A stretch of 64,000 nt of DNA from DATCRE01 sp964235605 (lineage in GTDB: Bacteria > Bacteroidota > Bacteroidia > Cytophagales > Cyclobacteriaceae). The notes under the pieces are model-generated. The model worked only from the letters and a program-made list of their open reading frames with translations. It made no database searches and had not been told where the DNA came from. The stretch lies in NCBI GenBank assembly GCA_964235605.1, contig CAXSCR010000011.1, positions 1 through 64,000 on the forward strand, written 5' to 3'. Shown piece after piece: positions 26,212 to 35,114 of this stretch (positions are counted from its first letter, which is position 1; every line of letters starts with the position of its first letter). The position numbers and the translations under genes are program-made.

Positions 26212-26772
26212 CTACTCATTTTCAATTAGTAATTCATTGAATTCTTTCTCTTTTTGAATAAGAATTGTCTTTACAATTAAACGTGCAGATTCAAAGTCTA
26301 TTTCTTGGTTTTTAACATGCCTGTTTATGTGCGCTAAACATGTGTTAATTACTTTCATGTTTACATTCTTATTATAAGGGGCACGAAAAACCTCAACATC
26401 AAAATCAACAGGAAATTGGCGTTTAGCCATATTAAAGACCTGGTTCGCATGTCTTATTTCTGTACTGTTTAGGGAATCCAACATGGCATTTGCTTCATCT
26501 TCCCTAACGTTATCAATAGCTTCAAGAATTTGTTCTAACGTGATCTTAGATTGATGCATGGTTTTAACGATCGTGGTTGCGCCTTCATTAACGGGAGTCT
26601 TAATCTTACTAACTTGCGTTTTAATTTTTTGAGGAATATAAGCCGGTAGTTCGTGCTTTGACGTTATGGCCTTTGCTATTGCTGTAGGAATGTAAATTTT
26701 ATAGATGAAATACCAGACCCCTGTAATGGCTAAAAGAAGCACAAAAAGTATCAAAGCAGGTTTCGATTTCAT
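26212..26772 (-). CDS. Uncharacterised membrane-anchored protein
   Basis: The 186-residue protein has one N-terminal membrane span (about residues 5-28) and a predominantly helical, charged remainder. I recognise no family. It is separated by nine bases from the sulfotransferase gene upstream and is surely co-transcribed with it. It converges with the Wzc-like gene, with only about 20 bases between the two stop codons. A role in sulfation or polysaccharide assembly is possible from position only. Confidence 0.55.
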   Translation of the reverse strand: MKSKPALILFVLLLAITGVWYFIYKIYIPTAIAKAITSKHELPAYIPQKIKTQVSKIKTPVNEGATTIVKTMHQSKITLEQILEAIDNVREDEANAMLDSLNSTEIRHANQVFNMAKRQFPVDFDVEVFRAPYNKNVNMKVINTCLAHINRHVKNQEIDFESARLIVKTILIQKEKEFNELLIENE

Positions 26773-26781
26773 TTACCAATC

Positions 26782-27738
26782 TTAGACTTTTTTCTGATTC
26801 ATATCTAACCAATGACTTAAATCTTTTTTAATAAGCGCCTGAAGTTTTATAATGTCGTCTTTATAAACTTCAAAAGTTAAAAATCTTCTAATTTCTGGGT
26901 CAAGCTCTGGGCGAATAAGATTTTTGCCACGAAGGTCATTGAGCTTTCGTTTAAGGGCAATGTTACTCTTTATTTTGTCTAATAGACTTTTCGGAAGCAT
27001 GTGGCGCATATAATTACTAATCAAGCCCCCTTGTCCTATTACTTTATTTAATGATTTATTTTTTACAAAGCCTGATTGATTGTAACGTACAGACTGATCG
27101 GGTTTAAAGTTCGTATCAACATCAAGAAACGCATATATCTCAGTCATTATTTTCTCACTGTTATTTTGAAATTCATCGTAAAGATAAACTCTAATATTTT
27201 CTGCAGGAAAGAGTTCAAAGTATCGAGATAGATTTTGATAGTAATATCCTTCTTTAACGAGATCATTGCGTTGCCACCATATCGAATTTCTATCGACACA
27301 GTCAGAAAATTTTTCAGAGGGCAATCTATTCTCTCTTGCAAGATGTAGAAAACGTGAATATAAGCGGCTTGCCGGTTGGCGGAGTATAGCAATAAGTTTT
27401 ACATCAGGCATGTAGTACTTAATTCTATTAGGCGCTTCCTGATGATACATGTAGGTATTAGATGTCTCACCCTTTAATTGATCAGGTCTCGCTTCTTTAA
27501 ATAATTCAAGATATTTTTCTAGCGTTGTGGTAGACCTCACAAAGTGCTTTATATCGTCTTCATTGCCGTGTAGATCATCAATTTTTGTATTTTCATATCC
27601 AAAAAAATTAGGTTCTTTAACCTGAGGCACAAAAATTTGTGGATGTTGATTCAAATATTTATCTAATGAAGTTGTTCCAGATTTGCCAGCACCAATCACT
27701 AGAAAATCAGGTAATAGATTGTGTTTTTTAAAAGCCAT
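26782..27738 (-). CDS. PAPS-dependent sulfotransferase
   Basis: The 318-residue protein carries the two PAPS-binding elements of the carbohydrate/heparan-type sulfotransferase family: the 5'-phosphosulfate loop VIGAGKSGTTSLDKYLNQHP (about residues 15-34) and the 3'-phosphate segment AILRQPASRLYSRFLH (about 137-152). In between is KEPNFFGYE, common in this family. It would move a sulfuryl group from PAPS to a hydroxyl of a sugar. It sits between the two polysaccharide arms, and its promoter region is shared divergently with the flippase operon. The neighbourhood suggests sulfation of the exported glycan. Confidence 0.85.
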   Translation of the reverse strand: MAFKKHNLLPDFLVIGAGKSGTTSLDKYLNQHPQIFVPQVKEPNFFGYENTKIDDLHGNEDDIKHFVRSTTTLEKYLELFKEARPDQLKGETSNTYMYHQEAPNRIKYYMPDVKLIAILRQPASRLYSRFLHLARENRLPSEKFSDCVDRNSIWWQRNDLVKEGYYYQNLSRYFELFPAENIRVYLYDEFQNNSEKIMTEIYAFLDVDTNFKPDQSVRYNQSGFVKNKSLNKVIGQGGLISNYMRHMLPKSLLDKIKSNIALKRKLNDLRGKNLIRPELDPEIRRFLTFEVYKDDIIKLQALIKKDLSHWLDMNQKKV

Positions 27739-27763
27739 TTTTCGGTGGAAAATGATTAGAGTA

Positions 27764-27771
27764 CAAAACTA
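27764..27771 (-). promoter_or_regulatory. Candidate -7 box for the sulfotransferase gene
   Basis: Read on the minus strand this is TAGTTTTG, matching TAnnTTTG, 26 bases before the sulfotransferase start. No ideal -33 element is seen. The divergent plus-strand box is 15 bases away. Confidence 0.35.
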
Positions 27772-27785
27772 TTTTAATATGTCCT

Positions 27786-27793
27786 TATATTTG
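27786..27793 (+). promoter_or_regulatory. Candidate -7 box for the flippase operon
   Basis: TATATTTG is a perfect TAnnTTTG about 126 bases before the flippase start at 27919. It is divergent and nearly back to back with the sulfotransferase -7 box, so the two promoters could compete. Confidence 0.35.
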
Positions 27794-27918
27794 CGACTTG
27801 GTTTAATACGTTCATTAAACCCTAAGGTAAGTTATAATTTTAATATCAGCTTTGTTACTTATCTATATCGGTTGAAACTCTAAACAAGACTACATTGGCT
27901 TCATCACAATCAACGCGC

Positions 27919-29265
27919 ATGTTAAAACCAGGCGCTTATTCACTTCTTAACAGAGTCTCCATAGCCTTTTTTGCAATGCTTAGTGTTTTTTTTATGGCGC
28001 ACAGCATGAACAAAGAAGATATGGGTGTATGGGCATTGTTCCTAAGCGTTACTTCTGTAATGGAACTTGTGCGCAATGGTTTCATTCGTAATCCCTTTAT
28101 TACACACGTTGTAGGTGCAGAGAAAAAAGACCGAAACGAATTTACCGCCAGCTCATTGGCACTTCATGGGTGGTTAACGTTAATTATCATTTTGATACTT
28201 CTTGTAGGAGCGAGGCCATTGTCTATTCTTTGGAAAGCGCCTGTGTTGGAAACTTTGTTTTACATATATGCTTTGCGTTCTATTGTATTAATTCCAAGCC
28301 TTCATTTTGAATATTTACAACAGGCGCAGTTGGAGTTTAAAGGTGTATTTATCAACAACGCGCTACGTGCAGGGCTTTTTGCTGTCTACAACGCTATCGG
28401 TTATTTTATGAATCTAAAGGATAGGAGCTTTCATCCAGGATTAGTTGAGCTTGGATGGGTTTATCTGATTACAGCATTCATCTCGGTGATAATTGTATAC
28501 CCAACGGTGAAGAAGCTTCCTTTCGAAGTCTTTCCTAGAAACTTCACAAAGAAAACCATGATTGAGCTTACTAAATTTGGTAAGTATACATTAGGAACAG
28601 TTATAAGCTCAATGGTAATGCGTAGCACAGATTCCTGGATGATTGCAGGAAGTAAATACGGCGCGGAGGGAGTTGCCTCTTATAATCCAGCTTTGCGATT
28701 TGCTAATCTTGTAGAAGTTCCAACGCTTGCTATTACTAATCTTGTATTTCCGCAAATTGGTGGAAAAATGAAAGAGCGTGGTAAAGAAGGTGTAAAAGAT
28801 ATTTATATAAAATCAGTCAGCATAATCCTGGCAATTATGCTTCCCATGATTGTACCACTCTATGTTTTCGCTGACTTTTTTGTCAGGTTTTTGTTTGGCG
28901 AGGGTTATATGGAAGCAGTGCCTATTTTGCAGGTCACAATTTTTTATACGCTTATCATTCCCTTCAATCGGCAATTTGGAACTGTGATGGATGCTCTAAA
29001 GACACCGAAAATTAATTTCTATCTACTGGTGATGATGGTGTTTTTGAATGCGGTATTAAATTATTTCCTCTTAAATTCAATGGGACTTATGGGGTCGGCA
29101 TATGCTACATTGATTTCTTATATCATCATTTTCGTTCTGAATCAAATCATTTTATTCAGAATGTTCCGGGTGAACACATTTAAAGTCATCCCGGCAATAT
29201 TTGGATGGTATATTGTAGGGTGGGAAGTATTTCAAGAAAAAATTTTAAAACGTTTTATTAAATAA
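27919..29265 (+). CDS. Wzx-type oligosaccharide flippase
   Basis: The product of 448 residues is a MATE/MOP-superfamily polysaccharide flippase with about 12 hydrophobic segments along its full length and the typical MNKEDMGVWALFLS segment near the first loop. It would carry undecaprenyl-linked repeat units across the inner membrane for a Wzy-type polymerase, a candidate for which is at 30623. The frame is open to a TTG at 27895, but the ATG at 27919 (MLKPGAYSLLNR) gives the usual N-terminus. Its stop codon overlaps the next start (TAATG), so the two genes are coupled. Confidence 0.85.
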   Translation: MLKPGAYSLLNRVSIAFFAMLSVFFMAHSMNKEDMGVWALFLSVTSVMELVRNGFIRNPFITHVVGAEKKDRNEFTASSLALHGWLTLIIILILLVGARPLSILWKAPVLETLFYIYALRSIVLIPSLHFEYLQQAQLEFKGVFINNALRAGLFAVYNAIGYFMNLKDRSFHPGLVELGWVYLITAFISVIIVYPTVKKLPFEVFPRNFTKKTMIELTKFGKYTLGTVISSMVMRSTDSWMIAGSKYGAEGVASYNPALRFANLVEVPTLAITNLVFPQIGGKMKERGKEGVKDIYIKSVSIILAIMLPMIVPLYVFADFFVRFLFGEGYMEAVPILQVTIFYTLIIPFNRQFGTVMDALKTPKINFYLLVMMVFLNAVLNYFLLNSMGLMGSAYATLISYIIIFVLNQIILFRMFRVNTFKVIPAIFGWYIVGWEVFQEKILKRFIK

Positions 29266-30491
29266 TGGCCGCTCAGAATATCGATATCATAATGCTGGCT
29301 TTACCGCGTTGGGATGGTGCATATTCATCAACGGCTTACTCGTTAGCAAAAGAGCTTTCAAAATATGGTAGAGTCTTTTATATCGATAATCCATTTACAT
29401 ATAAGGATTACTTAGGGAACAAGAATTCGACACAGATAATAAAGCGAAAAAAAGCACTTCTCAAGGGTGAAGATATTTTTACAAATCCGGATAGAGCGTA
29501 CCCAAATTTGGTAGCTGTAACGCCCAAGCTTATTTTGCCTATTAATTGGTTACCCCAGGGTTTTTTATACCGTACATTATCACGCATTAATGATGCTTTG
29601 GTGTATAAGGCAATTGGAAAAACAATCGCGGATTATTCAATTAAGAAGTATATTTTTATTAATTCTTTCAATCCATTATTCGGAAAATACTTCCCTCAAA
29701 TATTTAAACCTTATTTGAATATTTACCATTGTGTGGATGATATCAGTAAATCAACCTATGTTTCGAAACATGGTGCAAGGTTAGAGAATGAAGCCGTTGC
29801 TAAGGCAGATTTAACTTTGGTTACATCCATGGAATTGTTGCGACTAAAATCAATGCATTCATCGCATGTAATTTATCTCCCCAATGCGGCTGATGTGTTA
29901 TTATTTCAGCGTGCTGTAAATGAAGATTTACCAGTACCACCCGAAATCAAGAAGATTGAGGAGGGAAAAAAAATTATATGTTATACAGGCAACATTTGTC
30001 ATCGCCTAGATTATCAACTACTGGCCAAAATTGCATTAAAGCATACAGACAAGATGTTGCTTATGATTGGCCCTTTGGCCAATGATAACTACAAGAAGGC
30101 TGGTCTTGATAAAATGCAAAATGTTATTTTTACGGGTAAAAAATCGATAGAAGAATTGCCAACGTATTTGAAACATAGTCATTGCTGTGTTATCCCGTTT
30201 CTTTGTATTCCTCTTACTAAGAGCATTTACCCATTAAAGATTAACGAGTATCTGTCAGCAGGAAAGCCTGTGGTAACTACAAATTTTTCAGAAGATATCG
30301 CTAATTTTGGGAATGTGGCGTTTGTGTCCAACGATCATGAGCAATTTTTAAATAACATTGAGGTTGCGTTATCGTCAGATAATAAGGAAAAAGCGGCTAG
30401 CAGGGTTTATTATGCAGCCAGTAATAGCTGGTCGGCAAGAGCAAAGCAGTTTATGGAGATCTTGAATAATCATGAACATGGAAGAAAATAA
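29265..30491 (+). CDS. GT-B-fold glycosyltransferase (GT1/GT4-like)
   Basis: This 408-residue GT-B glycosyltransferase has an N-terminal Rossmann half beginning IDIIMLALPRWDGAYSSTAY and a C-terminal nucleotide-sugar half with ICYTGNICHRLDY, VIFTGKKSIEELPTYLKH and YPLKINEYLSAGKPVVTT. The final motif holds the donor-binding Glu. Donor and acceptor are unknown. It overlaps the flippase by one base, and its last 20 bases overlap the small membrane-protein gene at 30472. Confidence 0.85.
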   Translation: MAAQNIDIIMLALPRWDGAYSSTAYSLAKELSKYGRVFYIDNPFTYKDYLGNKNSTQIIKRKKALLKGEDIFTNPDRAYPNLVAVTPKLILPINWLPQGFLYRTLSRINDALVYKAIGKTIADYSIKKYIFINSFNPLFGKYFPQIFKPYLNIYHCVDDISKSTYVSKHGARLENEAVAKADLTLVTSMELLRLKSMHSSHVIYLPNAADVLLFQRAVNEDLPVPPEIKKIEEGKKIICYTGNICHRLDYQLLAKIALKHTDKMLLMIGPLANDNYKKAGLDKMQNVIFTGKKSIEELPTYLKHSHCCVIPFLCIPLTKSIYPLKINEYLSAGKPVVTTNFSEDIANFGNVAFVSNDHEQFLNNIEVALSSDNKEKAASRVYYAASNSWSARAKQFMEILNNHEHGRK

Positions 30492-30612
30492 TGAAATGAA
30501 CGAGCCAGAACACAAGCCTTTTACAGATAAAGAGCTTGTTAGGGTTGTAGCTATCGTTTTTGTTTTAGCCATCTACCTCATCATTTTTTTAAAGATTCTA
30601 ATTCTTCAATAA
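30472..30612 (+). CDS. 46-residue single-span membrane protein
   Basis: This short gene starts inside the end of the glycosyltransferase gene in another frame (ATG 30472, or ATG 30478 two codons later) and stops 10 bases before the polymerase/ligase gene. It encodes an acidic N-terminus (NMEENNEMNEPEHKPFTDK) and one membrane span (VVAIVFVLAIYLIIFLKILI). Clean coupling on both sides and a well-formed membrane segment support it as real. No family is recognised; it may stabilise or recruit a neighbouring assembly protein. Confidence 0.65.
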   Translation: MNMEENNEMNEPEHKPFTDKELVRVVAIVFVLAIYLIIFLKILILQ

Positions 30613-30622
30613 GAATACACCA

Positions 30623-32062
30623 ATGAATTTAGAAAAAATAAAGGCGAGTTACCCAACCATTCTATTGGCAATGATCTTATTGATCGTTTCCGTTGCTGTC
30701 GCTTATATGATGGCAAATGTTGATTTGGTTGTCGGTCCCGTAGTAGTGGTGTTATTACTGGGCATTTTATTGGTAATGGGTATTTTTATTAATTATAGAG
30801 TTGCTATTTACGCTAGCTTTTTTCTAAGTGTTTTTATGTCGTGGGCAAGTAGAATTTACGCACCGCCTATTCCCTTAGGTGTTATATTAGACTTGTTAGC
30901 TGTTCTTGCATTTATAGCCATATTTTTTGCAAAGGATGAAGAGCGTGATTGGAAGTTATTAAACTCACCCATTACCTACCTTTACCTCGTTATTGTTGTC
31001 TATCAGTTTCTGCAAGTTTTTAATCCAAGTGCTACGTCGTTTACAGGTTGGGCGGTGGCCTTAAGAGGCAATACGTCATTTTTGCTTTACATTGTGTTTT
31101 TCCAAATGCTCTCTTCTTTTGAGCAGGTCAAAAAATTTACCAAGGTATGGATTGTGTTATCAGCTGCGGTAGGCCTGTATGGAATTTATCAGGAAATTTT
31201 CGGACTTACTTATTTTGAAAGGAATTGGGTCTACTCCTCTGAAGCGCGCGTAAAATTGCTTTATATATGGGGTCATATGCGGAAGTTTTCAATCCTATCA
31301 GATCCTTCGGCCTTTGGCTTGTTTGCTGGTTTTAGTGGTTTGGGATGTTTGATTTTAGCAGTTGGTCCATTTAAATCCACTTACAGGGTGATATTGGCGA
31401 TTCTAGCATTAATAATGTTCATATCAATGTCTTTTTCAGGCACAAGAACAGCTATTGTAATGGTAGCGTTTGGTATAATCTTTTATATCATATTGACCAT
31501 CCGCAGTAAAGCGACAGTTATGGTAATGGCGGTGTCTATAATAGGCGGGGTATTACTTCTTTTTGGACCTTTTCATGGAGGTACGGTCAAAAGAATTCGA
31601 TCAACATTCAACGTTGATGAAGATGCTTCGATGGGGGTTAGAGACAGGAAACGTATTAGATTACAGGACTATGTACAGACACATCCATTTGGGGGCGGAT
31701 TAAATACAACGGGAACCAATGGGCTAAAATATTCTCCTGGACATCCGCTAGCTCAGGGTTGGGATCCCGATAGCGGATATTTATTAACGGCTTTGGAGCT
31801 GGGATGGATTGGACTAATTATAGGAATGGCATTCTTCTTTGTTGTAGTATTAAAAGGTATTAATAATTATTATGCGCTAAACGACCCCTTGTTAAAAGCG
31901 GTAACACTAGCTTATATTGTGCCTTTTATGGCACTCTCAGTAGCACATTATGCGCAGGATGCTGTGTTTCAGAAGCCCGTATATCTAATTGTAACTGCTA
32001 CGTACGCATTAATGTTAAGACTTCCTTCATTTGATAAATCGTTAAAAAACAAAATAGTATGA
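30623..32062 (+). CDS. O-antigen ligase/Wzy-type polymerase
   Basis: The 479-residue protein has about 12 hydrophobic segments and the large periplasmic loop of the O-antigen ligase/polymerase family (PF04932) in its second half. The segment SMSFSGTRTAIVMVAFG before the loop, and the loop residues VRDRKRIRLQDYVQTHPFGG, carry the conserved Arg and aromatic pattern. It could polymerise the repeat units flipped by the Wzx-type protein or ligate glycan to an acceptor; sequence alone does not decide between them. The stop overlaps the next start (ATGA). Confidence 0.8.
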   Translation: MNLEKIKASYPTILLAMILLIVSVAVAYMMANVDLVVGPVVVVLLLGILLVMGIFINYRVAIYASFFLSVFMSWASRIYAPPIPLGVILDLLAVLAFIAIFFAKDEERDWKLLNSPITYLYLVIVVYQFLQVFNPSATSFTGWAVALRGNTSFLLYIVFFQMLSSFEQVKKFTKVWIVLSAAVGLYGIYQEIFGLTYFERNWVYSSEARVKLLYIWGHMRKFSILSDPSAFGLFAGFSGLGCLILAVGPFKSTYRVILAILALIMFISMSFSGTRTAIVMVAFGIIFYIILTIRSKATVMVMAVSIIGGVLLLFGPFHGGTVKRIRSTFNVDEDASMGVRDRKRIRLQDYVQTHPFGGGLNTTGTNGLKYSPGHPLAQGWDPDSGYLLTALELGWIGLIIGMAFFFVVVLKGINNYYALNDPLLKAVTLAYIVPFMALSVAHYAQDAVFQKPVYLIVTATYALMLRLPSFDKSLKNKIV

Positions 32063-32745
32063 AAAGAATTATCGTGGTGTTTTTATCAATCGTGTCTTTA
32101 AATACATTCGCACAGAATGTGGACTACAATAAAATAATATTACCTGATTATGTTAAAGATGCTGATTTTGGCGAGAAACTAGTTCAACTCGCATGGCGTA
32201 ATCACCCGGAAAATGATGTTTTTAGAAGAGAAATTACCCGTGCAAAACTTGATAAAAAAAGATACTCAGTTGATTGGCTAAATTCTATTAACCTTCAAAG
32301 CAATATCAATGAATTTACCATACGAGGTGAGGAGAGAGCTCAGTTTTACCCGCGATACAACATAAGAATGTCGCTTAATCTAGGTGCATTTTTTACAATT
32401 CCTTATGACAATAAGAGGGCAAAAGAACAAATAGCCATTACAGAAGATAATTTAAATTCACAAAAACTTCTTCTGCGTGCTTCGGTATTAAAAGCGTACA
32501 ACGACTTTTTACTAAGAGAAAAGTCATATAAGATTCAAACGCAAATGTTAACTGATACAGAAAGTTCTCACAAATTGGTAGAGCAAAAGTTTAAAAATGG
32601 TGAAACTACATTTGATGTATATGTCAATAGCTTAAACAATTTTAACAGGCTTTCTATAACCATACTTGAAGCTGAGCATGACTATAAGAACGCAAAGCTT
32701 GATCTTGAACAATTCATAGGAATGAAATTGGAGGACGTTAGGTAA
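32059..32745 (+). CDS. Half-length TolC-family outer-membrane protein
   Basis: The 228-residue product has a signal peptide (ending NTFAQ) and one outer-membrane efflux repeat: VQLAWRNHPENDVFRRE, a long coiled-coil helix pair, and FKNGETTFDVYVNSLNNFNRL. It ends with LEQFIGMKLEDV, the usual end of a TolC repeat. Ordinary TolC proteins have two such repeats and about 450 residues, so this is half size without a frameshift, since both ends look natural. In this EPS locus, which has no Wza-like gene, it may form the outer-membrane exit channel. A strong terminator follows at 32778-32816. Confidence 0.75.
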   Translation: MKRIIVVFLSIVSLNTFAQNVDYNKIILPDYVKDADFGEKLVQLAWRNHPENDVFRREITRAKLDKKRYSVDWLNSINLQSNINEFTIRGEERAQFYPRYNIRMSLNLGAFFTIPYDNKRAKEQIAITEDNLNSQKLLLRASVLKAYNDFLLREKSYKIQTQMLTDTESSHKLVEQKFKNGETTFDVYVNSLNNFNRLSITILEAEHDYKNAKLDLEQFIGMKLEDVR

Positions 32746-32777
32746 TTCGCATACATTCGCAAAAAATATCCTTACTC

Positions 32778-32816
32778 GTACCAACATTCCCTCAATGTAT
32801 GTTGGTACAATTTTTT
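32778..32816 (+). terminator. Intrinsic terminator after the TolC-like gene
   Basis: A perfect 10-bp stem (gtaccaacat 32778-32787 with atgttggtac 32799-32808) and an 11-base loop are followed by six T residues (32811-32816). The TTG at 32815 lies inside the T-run, so it is not the start of the next gene. Confidence 0.8.
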
Positions 32817-32847
32817 GATTACATTTTCCGTCTGCTTTAATCTCTTC

Positions 32848-33915
32848 ATGGAGAACAAGAAGTTTCTTCCCTATATTCATTATTTTCGAGGGGCTGCAAT
32901 ATTATTTATTGTTGGTCTGCACGCTTGTATTTCTTTAAAATGGGGTGATGGCATTCTCCAACGGAAATTTGTGCTGGTTTTATTTAATAACGGTACCGTT
33001 TTATTTGTATTTATTTCCGGATATCTCTTTTACCACCTTAGTAAAAATCGATTTGATTATCTTGATTATTTAAAAAAGAAATTCTTTTACGTCATCCTAC
33101 CTTATCTAATAGTTTCAATTCCCGCACTAATAGACAAGTTTTTCATTGATAAGGTAGGAAGCCATTGGTGGATGGATCAAGGTTACGGCCAAAAGTCTGT
33201 TATTTCAAAGCTAGTGTTTTTATTGCTGTCAGGTAGGCATATGGGTGTACTGTGGTTTATTCCAATGATCACGGTGTTCTATATTTTTGCCCCACTTATA
33301 TTACGTTTCGCTAAGAGTCAAATATTTAATTATCTAGCTCCTATAATCATCTTTTTTGGCCTTTATACTTTTAGATTTGGGTATTATGCCGATATTGGCT
33401 TATCGTTAGAGTATTTCTTCCCTATTTATATATTTGGCATTTGGATCAATAAATTTAAAGAGCAATTTTTTGTTCAGGCACGTATTATTGTCATTGTATT
33501 GGGGTTATTTTACCTAGGCATTTGTGTTGGTGAATTTTTAGAAACCATCCCTTTTGATGACTTAATAAAAACACGCGACGGTTATGTTGTTTATAATGGA
33601 TACAGGCTCAATTACAATAAACTTAAAATGCAAATTTTGTGTCTAGCATTGTTGATGCTATTCTATCTTTTAAACAACAAACAATTTACCTTATTAAAAC
33701 TTTTGGGTGATTATAGTTTTGGGATCTTCTTCGTGCATTTATATGTAATTGAGATTTTAAGACTAGCAGATCATACAGGATTACTAAAAATTTCACCACC
33801 AACGATGTTTACTTTTATATTTTACTATCTTTTTATAATGGTTATTACGCTGGTTATTGTTAAGCTAATCAAACTTTCATTGAAAGAGAACAGTCGTTAT
33901 TTTATAGGAAGCTAA
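32848..33915 (+). CDS. Acyltransferase-3 family membrane protein
   Basis: The protein of about 355 residues has roughly ten hydrophobic spans and the acyltransferase-3 signature HYFRGAAILFIVGLHACIS near the start, with the invariant Arg and His. A second hallmark is GVLWFIPMITVFYIFAPLI. Such proteins O-acetylate or O-acylate surface sugars. The ATG at 32848 (MENKKFLPY) is used here, because the frame-open TTG at 32815 lies in the preceding terminator. It is followed after 10 bases by the first GT-C-like protein. Confidence 0.85.
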   Translation: MENKKFLPYIHYFRGAAILFIVGLHACISLKWGDGILQRKFVLVLFNNGTVLFVFISGYLFYHLSKNRFDYLDYLKKKFFYVILPYLIVSIPALIDKFFIDKVGSHWWMDQGYGQKSVISKLVFLLLSGRHMGVLWFIPMITVFYIFAPLILRFAKSQIFNYLAPIIIFFGLYTFRFGYYADIGLSLEYFFPIYIFGIWINKFKEQFFVQARIIVIVLGLFYLGICVGEFLETIPFDDLIKTRDGYVVYNGYRLNYNKLKMQILCLALLMLFYLLNNKQFTLLKLLGDYSFGIFFVHLYVIEILRLADHTGLLKISPPTMFTFIFYYLFIMVITLVIVKLIKLSLKENSRYFIGS

Positions 33916-33925
33916 TAAATACAGT

Positions 33926-35113
33926 ATGAGCAGACAATGGCTTTATTTGATAATTTGTTTAGTAGCTACCACAGTATTTTTTTTATCCAACGAAAATTTA
34001 AAAGGGTATCTAAGATGTGACTCATGTTTAGGAAAAGAAATTCATTCACCACCTGATTCGCTTTATAATTACGAACTTTCTAATAAAGCACCTTTTAAGT
34101 ACAGAATATTATTTCCAACGATTGTTAAGGTCAGCCATGCACTAGTTTTTGATAGATTTGATAACATAGGTTTTTATTATACGTATAAATTTTGGAGTTG
34201 GTTTTTTTACGTTTCTTCAGCTTGTTTGTTATTCTACTTAATGACATTTGCCGGCTTTTCTGATGGGCACTGCCTTACAGGGGCATTTATTTTTATTCTT
34301 TTGCCGCCCATGTTGATGGCTTATACCCTTCCGGTTCATACCAGGGAAGACCCATTGGCTTACTCGATTCTCTTCATCGGATTAATGGCCTTATTAAAGG
34401 ATAAGAAGATTTTGTTTGTGGTTATTTCAGTAGTAGGTGTATTGTGCAGAGAAACTTTGTTATTACTTCCTATGCTTTACTTTTTCTTCTCGGATGATAA
34501 GAACATCTTGAGAAGATTGGTTATACCAGCCATACCTAGTATTGCTTGGCTGACATTACGGCTTTCGATGAAACACGCGGAGTATGATGTTGAAGAAGGT
34601 TTTAAATGGAACAACAACAACATTGAACAAGTTTTTGGATTTCTGTTTATAACATTTAATGTACTCTGGATTCCTTTCATATTTCATGTCATTAACTTGA
34701 AGAATAGATTGCAAACGACGAACAAGGTTCGTCAATTCTTCTATAGAACTTCTTTATTAACCCTAATAACCATTCTGCTTACTACTTATTTCGGAGGGAT
34801 TTATAACGAAATTAGGCTACTTTATTTATTAGCTCCATGGATGATTCTCATTACACTCGATTTCGTTGAACAATACGGTGATAGAATGAAAGTACTCGTG
34901 CTAACAAAAAAATATCTTCTTTACATATTTTTAATCACTGTTGTTTGTGTAGTTATTACGTTGTTTACTTTAAAATATCAACCAAGGTTAATTGTGCCTG
35001 GTAAGTACCGCGTACCATATCATTTATGGATCATTATTTCCATGATCTATATCTATATAACGCTTATTTTTGTACCGGTTTCATTCAAAGTTCGCGGATC
35101 AAAAAGAATATAA
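33926..35113 (+). CDS. Multi-span membrane protein, possible GT-C glycosyltransferase
   Basis: The 395-residue protein has about nine hydrophobic spans. The first external loop is long (residues 25-85) and the second half contains the THREDPLAYSILF and GVLCRETLLLL segments. Charged residues next to membrane spans in an early cytoplasmic loop (HTREDP, CRET) recall GT-C polyprenyl-phosphate-sugar transferases, but no motif is decisive. Its stop codon is one base from the start of the next, also multi-span, protein. Together with that gene and DprE1/DprE2 it could use polyprenyl-phosphate arabinose. Confidence 0.5.
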   Translation: MSRQWLYLIICLVATTVFFLSNENLKGYLRCDSCLGKEIHSPPDSLYNYELSNKAPFKYRILFPTIVKVSHALVFDRFDNIGFYYTYKFWSWFFYVSSACLLFYLMTFAGFSDGHCLTGAFIFILLPPMLMAYTLPVHTREDPLAYSILFIGLMALLKDKKILFVVISVVGVLCRETLLLLPMLYFFFSDDKNILRRLVIPAIPSIAWLTLRLSMKHAEYDVEEGFKWNNNNIEQVFGFLFITFNVLWIPFIFHVINLKNRLQTTNKVRQFFYRTSLLTLITILLTTYFGGIYNEIRLLYLLAPWMILITLDFVEQYGDRMKVLVLTKKYLLYIFLITVVCVVITLFTLKYQPRLIVPGKYRVPYHLWIIISMIYIYITLIFVPVSFKVRGSKRI

Positions 35114-35114
35114 A

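Noticed and set aside
27895..27918. TTG start for the flippase
   Set aside because: The ATG at 27919 gives the family-typical N-terminus, and the eight extra residues look unrelated.
32815..32847. TTG start for the acyltransferase
   Set aside because: It lies in the T-run of the upstream terminator; the ATG at 32848 fits better.
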